From assembly GCA_946999385.1 (NCBI GenBank), contig CAMQCZ010000009.1, forward strand, positions 1 through 60,960: a DNA stretch of 60,960 nt, in the 5' to 3' direction. The stretch is from an uncultured Lachnoanaerobaculum sp. Lineage in GTDB: Bacteria; Bacillota; Clostridia; Lachnospirales; Lachnospiraceae. Position 1 is the stretch's first letter. Each line of letters starts with the position of its first letter. The position numbers and the translations under genes were made by a program. The notes below the pieces were generated by a model. That model was not told the DNA's origin, did not search any database, and saw nothing but the letters and a program-made list of their open reading frames with translations. Below, piece after piece: positions 33,706 to 41,198 of this stretch.

Positions 33706-35109
33706 CTATAAATTTTCCAAAATCTTATATAGGGCATTTATAGCATCTCTATTTATATATTTTCCTTCTTCAACTTTATCTATATTACAAGACTTAACAA
33801 TTTTTCTCTGATATACTAAATCCTTTGCTTCCAAATTTTCTGATAGCACTCCTATTCTTCTGGTAAAAGAGCCTAAAATTGCACTAGGATAATTATCACT
33901 GTCTATACCCATTGCAGAAAATGTAGTATTAGTATTAATCATAACCCTACCTACCGGTTTTTTAGTTATAAATTGTTCTATCACTTCTTCATTATTGCTA
34001 TATATTGATAAGCTATGTCCATCATTTGCTTTAGTTAAAAGTCTTATACATTTTTCACAAGCATTAAGCCAATCTTCCTCACGATATATAATCAATATAG
34101 GGCAAGCCAATTCCTTGTTGTAAGAATTAAATTCTGATATATAATCTTGATAAGATACCAATACACTAGTATCCTTTGGAACTTCAAAGCCTGCTTCCTT
34201 TGCTAATGCATAGGCACAGGTACCTATTTTTTCCATATCCGGCTCTTTTCCATTTAACAAGTTTTTAATAAGCTTATTTTCTTCTTCTAAATTCATAATA
34301 TAAGCTTTATTTAATTTCAAATTTTCTATAACCTTTTCTAAAGCAGGTGAATCTACAACAACAAATTGCTCTGCACCCGGAAGAATGCCATTGTTAAATT
34401 TTCTGCTTTCAACTATATCTTTAACAGCATATTTAATATCAGCACTTCTTTCTATAAATACCGGACTTGCACTTGTAGAGCCATAATAAAATACCTTGCC
34501 TGACTCATTACATTCCTTAATAAGCTCCTTATTTCCTGCATTTACAACTATTGCCAATTCATTTTTTTTCAGCAATTCCTTTTTGCCTTCCAATGAACTG
34601 CTAATAGTACATGAAATTATATCTACAGGATAATCTTCTTTTTTCAAAATTTGCTGAATAAATTCGACAAATTTTCGTGTTGAATCCACTGCTCTTTCAT
34701 CTGTAGCAATAAGCAATACATTAGCCGACTTTATTGCCAATAAAAGCAGATTTATAATATATACAAGTGAGCCTTTTTTAGAAGGGATAAGTATTATTCC
34801 TCCTCTAGGTACACCCAAATTGTTTCCGCTTCTTCCTAGAGGATTTTCCAATATCAAGCTTTTATATAATGCATCTAAAAGCCTTTTATTAACTCTATAT
34901 TCATCTTCAGCCAAACCATATCTGCTCTCTTCAACAAACATCTTGGAAAATGAATATAACTCACCATCAATATTTTCATATATCAGCTTTAAAATATTAT
35001 TCAATTTATCATTAGAATATGTCTCTATTAATTTTTGTGCTATTTTGGCATTTTCAGTCAACACTCTTGCTTCTTGTATAGCAGCCAAGTCTTTATCTAT
35101 GAAATTCAT
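33706..35109 (-). CDS. Aldehyde dehydrogenase homologue lacking the catalytic cysteine
   Basis: The 467-residue protein aligns along its length with the CutF enzyme of the same operon (IQEAR.L, FVEESRYG, FIERSADIKYAVKDIV, FNNGILPGAEQFV), but at the nucleophile position Cys251 is replaced by Pro244. The cofactor loop PSTNPTST is PSKKGSLV and SPHPSA is TDERAV. It should therefore be inactive as a dehydrogenase. Second aldehyde dehydrogenase-like genes are known in cut clusters (CutB). A structural, scaffolding or regulatory role is inference. It lies immediately upstream of cutC. Confidence 0.85.
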   Translation of the reverse strand: MNFIDKDLAAIQEARVLTENAKIAQKLIETYSNDKLNNILKLIYENIDGELYSFSKMFVEESRYGLAEDEYRVNKRLLDALYKSLILENPLGRSGNNLGVPRGGIILIPSKKGSLVYIINLLLLAIKSANVLLIATDERAVDSTRKFVEFIQQILKKEDYPVDIISCTISSSLEGKKELLKKNELAIVVNAGNKELIKECNESGKVFYYGSTSASPVFIERSADIKYAVKDIVESRKFNNGILPGAEQFVVVDSPALEKVIENLKLNKAYIMNLEEENKLIKNLLNGKEPDMEKIGTCAYALAKEAGFEVPKDTSVLVSYQDYISEFNSYNKELACPILIIYREEDWLNACEKCIRLLTKANDGHSLSIYSNNEEVIEQFITKKPVGRVMINTNTTFSAMGIDSDNYPSAILGSFTRRIGVLSENLEAKDLVYQRKIVKSCNIDKVEEGKYINRDAINALYKILENL

Positions 35110-35118
35110 AATAAACTC

Positions 35119-35430
35119 CTATTGTTGAGTAGGAATCAAATTTTCAATTCTATATTTTTCTAATATTTTTTCCAAATCTTCATGTGGTCTTGGTATAACA
35201 ACGCTGCTATATACTTCAGCTCCCATTTTTTCAACAGCCGCAACTCCTGCTTCAACAGCTGCATAGCAGGCACCTACATCGCCTCTTACTATAACTGAAA
35301 TATAACCTGAGGCAACATTCTCATATCCTATAACCTCTACATCAGCAGCTTTACACATAGCATCTGCCGCTTCCAACGCAAATACCAAACCAAATGTTTC
35401 GATTGAACCTATCGCTTCATAACTTTTCAT
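35119..35430 (-). CDS. BMC-H shell protein
   Basis: The 103-residue protein has a single BMC domain: YEAIGSIETFGLVFALEAADAMCKAADV, VASGYISVIVRGDVGACYAAVEAG and VVIPRPHEDLEKIL, with a short Glu/Asn tail. It has cysteine residues near the pore region (GACYAA) that its paralogues lack. The ATG at 35430 is chosen because GGAG precedes it; it follows the preceding BMC-H gene with ten bases between them. Confidence 0.94.
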   Translation of the reverse strand: MKSYEAIGSIETFGLVFALEAADAMCKAADVEVIGYENVASGYISVIVRGDVGACYAAVEAGVAAVEKMGAEVYSSVVIPRPHEDLEKILEKYRIENLIPTQQ

Positions 35431-35440
35431 ATCAAATCTC

Positions 35441-35737
35441 CTATGCATCTATGTCATGAACAGAAACAATATCACCTACTGCCTGTATTGGTCTAGGCAT
35501 AACATTTTTTGCTGTTAATTTGCCTATCTTTGCAGCGGCCTTTGCACCTTCTTCAACTGCACTTGTAACAGCTGCCACATCACCTTTTACAATAATAGTA
35601 ACTAAAGTAGAACCAACATTTTCATAAGAAATCAATTCTACATTTGCAGCCTTTAACATTTTATCAGCAGCATCTAAGGCAGGCGTCAATCCTATTGTTT
35701 CAACCAAGCCTAAAGCTTCATCACCATAATATCTCAT
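35441..35737 (-). CDS. BMC-H shell protein
   Basis: The 98-residue protein has the single BMC domain pattern (LGLVETIGLTPALDAADKMLKAANV, VTIIVKGDVAAVTSAVEEG, VMPRPIQAVGDIV). It is the most divergent of the single-domain paralogues, so the facets are built from non-identical hexamers. An AGGGAGG site precedes the ATG. Confidence 0.94.
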   Translation of the reverse strand: MRYYGDEALGLVETIGLTPALDAADKMLKAANVELISYENVGSTLVTIIVKGDVAAVTSAVEEGAKAAAKIGKLTAKNVMPRPIQAVGDIVSVHDIDA

Positions 35738-35751
35738 GTTTTTTGCCTCCC

Positions 35752-36030
35752 TTATCTAATTTTTTGAGGAATATACTTCTTTACAGATAACATTCCGTCT
35801 TCCGTAATTTTATAAAACATTTTCAAATTGCCATCATCTTTTAATTCATAATTAACAAGACTTACAAGTCCATTAGCTTCAAGAGCCATAAGATGTTCTA
35901 CATATGCCTCATGATTAAATTGTCTTTCATTACCATATTTAGGCTTTAAGCTTAACATAATATCATCAGCACTCGCACTCTCCACCTTACTAAGATGATT
36001 TAACACTGCCATTCTTGCCGGTAATAACAT
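35752..36030 (-). CDS. Small winged-helix DNA-binding protein within the BMC operon
   Basis: The 92-residue protein is a single winged helix: LPARMAVLNHLSKVESASADDIMLSL, a recognition-helix region FNHEAYVEHLMALEANGLVSLVNYEL, and the wing FYKITEDGMLSVKKYI. It resembles PadR and MarR/ArsR-like folds. It carries no ligand domain. It could be an autoregulator of the cut operon. It is inserted between the transporter gene and two shell genes, with a two-base gap to the transporter stop. Confidence 0.7.
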   Translation of the reverse strand: MLLPARMAVLNHLSKVESASADDIMLSLKPKYGNERQFNHEAYVEHLMALEANGLVSLVNYELKDDGNLKMFYKITEDGMLSVKKYIPQKIR

Positions 36031-36032
36031 CT

Positions 36033-37016
36033 CTACTCTCCCTTCTTTAATAAATCAAACGGATTCATTGTAACTGTAACAGCTCCTATTATTATTACTA
36101 TTGAACCCACTAACATAGTAGGTGTCAATTTTGTTCCTAAAAATAGAACTGATAAAACTACACCCCAAAAAGCATAAGTAACATTCAAAGACATACCTAT
36201 AGCACAACCTACGGTAGAATTTGCCTTATACCATGAAAGGAAAGAAACTGCGGCACTAAGTCCTGAAAGTGCCAAGAATATCATAGGACTTGCTGAAGTT
36301 AATGTAGATCCAAGCAAAGCTGTTCCCTTTATTACAGGTATTACTAAAATCAATATTACACCACCTGAAACCAATTCTCTTATATTAACAGCTATATCAC
36401 AGTCAAGTATTGCACCACCAAAGCTTGAAACAACACCTTCTAATCCCCAACCTATAGCAGCTATAAATGCAAAAATTATTCCCAAAGTAAAATTACTTGT
36501 TCCTTCAGGCTTAACTAAATTTATAATAATTGCACCTGCAACACAAATAATCATTCCTAATACAACTCTAAGTCCCGGTTTTTGTTTCAAAAATATCCAG
36601 CCAAACAAAGCACCAAACAAGGCACAGGTTGCAGAAATAGGGATTGCGGAAGCACCAGCCATTGAAATTCCGAGCAAATATACACCATTTGCTATCGGAC
36701 CACCTAATAAAGCACCAATTATAATCATTTTTCCTGGAAATGTATTAAGGCTTCTACCAAGCTCAGAAAGCTTTCCATTTTTAGCATTATAAATAAGAAG
36801 CCATATTCCGGCTATGAAATCATTGAGTCCGCAGGTTATAAAAGCTACAGTTGCAACTAAACTTGCAGCTCCAAGTAAAGGCTCTTTTTGACTGGCAACT
36901 ACTACCAATGTACTATATATACCATATGTAATACCTGATAAAATGCCCATAAAAAGTCCCATTTTTCTAAATTTAGACTGTAATACCCGCATCTTATCTA
37001 CTGCACTTGTATTCAT
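36033..37016 (-). CDS. DMT-superfamily (EamA-like) transporter in the BMC operon
   Basis: The 327-residue protein has ten hydrophobic segments made of two EamA halves, with GITYGIYSTLVVVA near residue 25, SAIPISATCALFGALFGWIFLKQKPGLR and a second copy GCAIGMSLNVTYAFWGVVLSVLFLGTKLT near residue 275. The DMT superfamily moves metabolites, and the small-multidrug-resistance branch exports quaternary amines. Being the second gene of the cut operon suggests import of choline or export of trimethylamine; the direction is not visible in the sequence. Confidence 0.8.
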   Translation of the reverse strand: MNTSAVDKMRVLQSKFRKMGLFMGILSGITYGIYSTLVVVASQKEPLLGAASLVATVAFITCGLNDFIAGIWLLIYNAKNGKLSELGRSLNTFPGKMIIIGALLGGPIANGVYLLGISMAGASAIPISATCALFGALFGWIFLKQKPGLRVVLGMIICVAGAIIINLVKPEGTSNFTLGIIFAFIAAIGWGLEGVVSSFGGAILDCDIAVNIRELVSGGVILILVIPVIKGTALLGSTLTSASPMIFLALSGLSAAVSFLSWYKANSTVGCAIGMSLNVTYAFWGVVLSVLFLGTKLTPTMLVGSIVIIIGAVTVTMNPFDLLKKGE

Positions 37017-37047
37017 TTTTTATTTTTCTCCCATTCTAAATTTTATA

Positions 37048-37338
37048 TTATTCCTCAACTGCTATATTCTCCGGAAGTATTGTACTTACCTCAGAATGTG
37101 GTCTTGGTATTACATGAACAGATATAAGCTCTCCAACTCTCTTTGCAGCCTCTGCTCCTGCATCTGTAGCTGCCTTAACAGCTCCTACATCACCTCTTAT
37201 AAGGACAGTTACTAAACCGCCACCAACTAATTCTTTACCTATTAATGTAACATTAGCGGCTTTCACCATAGCATCAGCAGCCTCTATTGAAGCAACCAAA
37301 CCCTTAGTTTCAATCATTCCTATAGCATCATACTTCAT
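37048..37338 (-). CDS. BMC-H microcompartment shell protein (first gene of cut operon)
   Basis: The 96-residue single-domain shell protein (ETKGLVASIEAADAMVKAANV, GGGLVTVLIRGDVGAVKAATDAG, VIPRPHSEVSTIL) differs from the last gene of the operon at about eight of the first 88 positions, plus its tail. It lies about 60 bases downstream of the operon promoter behind AAAGGAG. Confidence 0.96.
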   Translation of the reverse strand: MKYDAIGMIETKGLVASIEAADAMVKAANVTLIGKELVGGGLVTVLIRGDVGAVKAATDAGAEAAKRVGELISVHVIPRPHSEVSTILPENIAVEE

Positions 37339-37400
37339 TTTTTTATCTCCTTTTTACTTATATAATAATTACTATGGCCAAGTAATATATTGATACCCAA

Positions 37401-37431
37401 ATCATAACATTACCCCTTACTAGAATGTCAA
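37401..37431 (-). promoter_or_regulatory. Promoter of the cut operon, MerR-like architecture
   Basis: TTGACA (37426-37431) and TATGAT (37401-37406) lie 19 bases apart on the minus strand, two more than optimal. The dyad ACATT-N12-AATGT (37407-37428) fills the spacer. This is the layout bound by MerR-family activators. Confidence 0.6.
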
Positions 37432-37449
37432 TAATATACAAAAGTTTTT

Positions 37450-37463
37450 TTGTTAAATAACAA
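37450..37463. promoter_or_regulatory. Inverted repeat TTGTTA-AA-TAACAA upstream of the cut promoter
   Basis: The 6-bp arms are perfect and lie about 19 bases upstream of the -35 box. They resemble Rex half-sites, but the spacing is shorter than in the Rex consensus, so the cognate protein is uncertain. Confidence 0.4.
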
Positions 37464-37561
37464 AGTTATTATCTATTTTAGCTTTATATAGTATTTTTTT
37501 TAGTTTTTTAAAGTATATTTTGTAAGATTATATTGTTTACAATTGATTTTGATGTGAAATT

Positions 37562-37606
37562 CGCACAAAATAAAGTGCTATATAGATTTATATTTATCAA
37601 TAGCAC
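37562..37606 (-). terminator. Terminator after the prolyl-tRNA editing gene
   Basis: GTGCTAT and ATAGCAC (37575-37581 with 37600-37606) form a stem, followed by TTATTTTG on the minus strand. Confidence 0.7.
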
Positions 37607-37614
37607 CCTATATT

Positions 37615-38148
37615 TTACACTTCTATATATATAGCTTTATGAGCTAAAGAAGGTAATACTTTCTCCAAAAAATCATCTGTCTTTATTTTTAATGTGCTTG
37701 TATTTATACATGGATGACACCTTATATATTTCTGTTTCAAGATATCCTTATCTATTAATAATTGAACCTTATTTTCAAAATCATTCAAAAGAGCAAGAAT
37801 GCTGACTGAACCTCTTGTTACATCTAAATATTTCAAAAGATTTTCTTCATTTGCAAAGCTAAGTCTGGAACTATTAATTTGTTTTGATACTTTTGAAGTC
37901 TGAAATTTTTTTTCACCCTTCATCATCAATAAATAAAATTTTGTAGCTTGACTATTACATAAAAATAAATTTTTACATATACCTACACCTATATATTTTT
38001 CTATCTCTATACAGGCTTGCATATCATCAGCAGGCTTATGATCCACTCTATAATAAGATATTTTTAATTTATCCAAAAATTCATAGCATTTTTGTTCCTT
38101 CAATAAACGATCATAAAAATTGTCAGGTCTACCCTCATATATTTTCAT
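37615..38148 (-). CDS. YbaK/ProX-type aminoacyl-tRNA deacylase
   Basis: The 177-residue protein matches free-standing prolyl-tRNA editing proteins (PrdX/ProXp-ala) that hydrolyse Ala-tRNA(Pro). It shows YRVDHKPADDMQACIEIEKYIGVGICKNLFLCNSQATKFYLLMMKGEKKF with the conserved lysine, SRLSFANEENLLKYLDVTRGSVS and RCHPCINTSTLKIKTDDFL. It shares a transcript with the ArsC-like gene 13 bases upstream. Confidence 0.88.
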   Translation of the reverse strand: MKIYEGRPDNFYDRLLKEQKCYEFLDKLKISYYRVDHKPADDMQACIEIEKYIGVGICKNLFLCNSQATKFYLLMMKGEKKFQTSKVSKQINSSRLSFANEENLLKYLDVTRGSVSILALLNDFENKVQLLIDKDILKQKYIRCHPCINTSTLKIKTDDFLEKVLPSLAHKAIYIEV

Positions 38149-38161
38149 AAGCTCTCCTTAT

Positions 38162-38512
38162 CTATAATAATTCCTGTTTCCATTCATCCTCCTTATATCC
38201 TATCAATACTTTATTATTTGATATAAGTAAAGGTCTTTTTAATAACATAGCATCCTTTGCCAGTAATTCAAATTTTTCATCTAAAGAAAGCCTATCCAAT
38301 TTTTCTTTTAAATTTAATTCCTTATATATTTTCCCACTTGTATTAAAAAACTTTTTTATATCCTTATTTGATATTTCATACCATTTTTTTATTTCTTCTT
38401 TAGTAATTATATCTTTTTTAGCATCTTTAGAAATAAATGTCATATTATTATTTTCCAAAAATTTCCTTGCTTTTATACATGTACTGCATTTACTATAATT
38501 AAAAAATATCAT
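38162..38512 (-). CDS. ArsC/Spx-family thioredoxin-fold protein
   Basis: The 116-residue protein has the N-terminal YSKCSTCIKARKFLE with a CxxC pair and the KRPLLISNNKVLIGYKEDEW end of the ArsC/Spx/YffB family. Arsenate reductase, Spx-like regulator and general oxidoreductase all share this fold. There is no ars gene nearby, so arsenate reduction is not supported by context. Confidence 0.85.
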   Translation of the reverse strand: MIFFNYSKCSTCIKARKFLENNNMTFISKDAKKDIITKEEIKKWYEISNKDIKKFFNTSGKIYKELNLKEKLDRLSLDEKFELLAKDAMLLKRPLLISNNKVLIGYKEDEWKQELL

Positions 38513-38904
38513 TGTTTTCCCCTTATTAATATTTATTTAAAGTATTTTTCTGATATTATATCATCCTACTAAGCTTTTTTTTATAAAGCTTTTTAAATAC
38601 TCTTTATAAATTTTATTAATATTTTCATATACAAAGACAGCTTCAAAAGCTATAGATAAAAATAATGATAAATTATATAAAAACCTAATTTTATAAACAA
38701 AGCAGGTAAAGGCTATATTAAAGAGTATAAATAAAAACTACTTTACAATTTAAATTCTTATGAAATATATAAAAGCTTAATATCATATTTATAAAATATT
38801 AGAACTTATTTTTTAAACTTTTGACTATATATTGTGTATAGCATCTTGTTAAACTACTTTTTTTAGTGTATTATATATTTTTAAATATATATGAGGTAAA
38901 TAAT
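38513..38904. other. Divergent intergenic region between the ArsC-like gene and nrdA
   Basis: This 392-base, very AT-rich region holds the arsC-like gene promoter near 38560 (TATAAT on the minus strand) and the nrdA promoter with NrdR box on the right. The middle, about 38600-38810, shows no recognisable gene, RNA or repeat. Confidence 0.55.
38822..38874 (+). promoter_or_regulatory. nrdAB promoter with NrdR box
   Basis: The core CTATATATTG followed by TGT at 38825-38837 matches the NrdR-box consensus core exactly. Downstream, TTGTTA (38846-38851) and TATTAT (38869-38874) are 17 bases apart. A start near 38881 leaves a 24-base leader with GAGGT before the ATG. Confidence 0.7.
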
Positions 38905-41190
38905 ATGGAAATAATGATACAAAAAAGAGATGGTAGACTTGAGCCTCTCATGGTTGAAAAAACTAAAAGAATGATAGCTTTTGCATGTAAAGGCTTAGAC
39001 TCCTGTGATCCTGTAGAGCTTGAGCTTGATTGTAAAATACAATTCAAAAATAATATGACAACTAAAGAAATACAAAAAACACTTATACGTACTGCTGTTG
39101 AGAAGGTTATAAGTAAAACTGACAGTAATATAGATCCTTCAAATATCAATATTAATTGGCAATATGTAGCTGCAAGACTTTTTTTGTTTGATATTTACAA
39201 GGAAGCTGCTATAAATAGGAAATATCATACTTTCGGTTATGGCAGCTTTGCTAAATTAATTGATATACTAAGTCAAAAAAAATCTTATGGATCCTATATA
39301 AAAGAAAATTATTCTGATAGTGATATCATTGAATTAGAAAAATATATAGATCCCTCCAGAGATTATTTATTTAATTATGAAGGTATCAAGCTATTAGCAG
39401 ATAGATATCTGGTTCGTGGATTTAATAGAGAAATTTTTGAATTACCTCAGGAACGTTTTATGATTATAGCTATGCATCTTGCAATTCCTGAAAATAATAA
39501 AAAAATTTATTATGCAAAGAAATTTTATGATTTGCTTAGTAAATTAAAAATGACAGTTGCCACTCCTACTCTTGCAAATGCGGGAACAAGCTTTTATCAA
39601 TTAAGCTCTTGTTTTATTTCCGGTGTAGGGGATAATCTTTGGTCAATTTATGATGTTAATTCAAAATTTTCACAGGTTTCAAAGCATGGAGGTGCTTTAG
39701 GCATCTACTTGGGAAAAATCAGAAGCTTAAACTCTGATATACGTGGATATAAAAATGCAAGTGGAGGTGTGGTTCCATGGGTAAGATTATATAATGATAC
39801 AGCAGTTGCCGTAGACCAATTAGGAAAAAGAAAAGGTGGAGCCAGTATAACCTTAGATGTATGGCATAAAGATTTGTATGAATTTATAGATTTAAGAACA
39901 AATAATGGAGATGACAGAAGAAAGGCTCATGATATTTTCCCATCTATAAGTATCCCTGATTTATTTATGGAAAGATTAATCTCACGTTCAACCTGGTCAT
40001 TATTTGATCCTCATAAGATTAATCAGGTTATGAATTATCAACTTGAAGATTACTATGACAGCTTTGACAATAAAGAATTTACAAAAAGATATTTAGAATG
40101 TGAAGCAAATAAGGAATTAAATCCTATAGTAGTTCCTGCACTTGATGTAATGAAGCATATTATGAAAAGTGCTGTAGAAACAGGTACCCCTTTTATTTTC
40201 TTTAGAGATACTGTTAATAAATATAATCCTAATCCTCATTGCGGTATGATTTATGCTTCTAATTTATGTCATGAAATAGCTCAAAATATGTCTGAAAGCA
40301 AGCTTATCAGCGAAAATATAATATACGAAAATAATGAGGCAAAAATAACTAAAACACTTTTATCAGGAGATATGGTAACCTGCAATTTAAATTCTATAAA
40401 TTTAGGAAAGATTACAAAAGAGGAATTAAAGGATATTATACCTTTACAGGTCAGAATGTTGGATAATGTTGTAAGCTTAAATCAATTTCCTGTACCTGAA
40501 GCTAGAATAAGTGCAGATAAATATAGGGCTATAGGTCTGGGTACAAGCGGATATCACCATTATCTTGCAAATAATCATATTTCATGGGAAAGTGATGAGC
40601 ATCTCATAGAAGCTGAAACATTATTTGAAGATATTGCTTACTATACAATAAAGGCGTCAATGGAGCTTGCTAAAGAAAAAGGAGCGTATAAAGCATTTGA
40701 GGGTAGTGATTGGCAAACCGGAGAATATTTCAAAAAAAGAAATTATAAAAGCGAGAGATTTATTGAGCTTAGTAAAAATATAAAAAAATATGGTATGAGA
40801 AATGCTTATCTTATGGCTATAGCTCCTACAGGAAGCACTAGCAATATTGCCAATACCACTGCCGGAATAGATCCTATATTCAAAAAATTTTTTATAGAAG
40901 AAAAGCAAGGTAATTTTACACCTAAAACTGCTCCGGATCTTTGCCTTGACAATTTTTGGTACTACAAGGAGGCACATCTCATAAATCAGCAATGGTCAAT
41001 AAAGGCTTGTGGTATAAGACAAAAATATATAGATCAATCTCAATCTTTCAATCTTTATATAACGCCTAGTATGAATGCAAAGGATATTCTTGAACTCTAT
41101 ATTAGTGCTTGGCAAAATGGTCTTAAAACTATATATTATATACGTAATAAATCCTTAGAAATGGATGAATGTACAAGTTGCTCAAGTTAG
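38905..41190 (+). CDS. nrdA: Class I ribonucleotide reductase, alpha subunit
   Basis: The 761-residue protein reduces ribonucleoside diphosphates. An ATP-cone domain opens it (MIQKRDGRLEPLMVEKTKRM, residues 4-90). The active site shows the cysteine pair in QLSSCFI and TCNLNSINL and the catalytic NLCHEI with the thiyl cysteine and glutamate. The C-terminus ECTSCSS carries the shuttle cysteines. The ATG at 38905 is chosen because GAGGT precedes it. The ATP-cone implies dATP feedback control. It works with the NrdB encoded eight bases downstream. Confidence 0.95.
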   Translation: MEIMIQKRDGRLEPLMVEKTKRMIAFACKGLDSCDPVELELDCKIQFKNNMTTKEIQKTLIRTAVEKVISKTDSNIDPSNININWQYVAARLFLFDIYKEAAINRKYHTFGYGSFAKLIDILSQKKSYGSYIKENYSDSDIIELEKYIDPSRDYLFNYEGIKLLADRYLVRGFNREIFELPQERFMIIAMHLAIPENNKKIYYAKKFYDLLSKLKMTVATPTLANAGTSFYQLSSCFISGVGDNLWSIYDVNSKFSQVSKHGGALGIYLGKIRSLNSDIRGYKNASGGVVPWVRLYNDTAVAVDQLGKRKGGASITLDVWHKDLYEFIDLRTNNGDDRRKAHDIFPSISIPDLFMERLISRSTWSLFDPHKINQVMNYQLEDYYDSFDNKEFTKRYLECEANKELNPIVVPALDVMKHIMKSAVETGTPFIFFRDTVNKYNPNPHCGMIYASNLCHEIAQNMSESKLISENIIYENNEAKITKTLLSGDMVTCNLNSINLGKITKEELKDIIPLQVRMLDNVVSLNQFPVPEARISADKYRAIGLGTSGYHHYLANNHISWESDEHLIEAETLFEDIAYYTIKASMELAKEKGAYKAFEGSDWQTGEYFKKRNYKSERFIELSKNIKKYGMRNAYLMAIAPTGSTSNIANTTAGIDPIFKKFFIEEKQGNFTPKTAPDLCLDNFWYYKEAHLINQQWSIKACGIRQKYIDQSQSFNLYITPSMNAKDILELYISAWQNGLKTIYYIRNKSLEMDECTSCSS

Positions 41191-41198
41191 GAGGAAAT

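Noticed and set aside
38600..38810. Possible cobalamin riboswitch upstream of nrdA
   Set aside because: I looked for B12-box-like sequence and paired stems and saw none; the region is plain AT-rich sequence and nrdA encodes a class I, not a cobalamin-dependent, enzyme.
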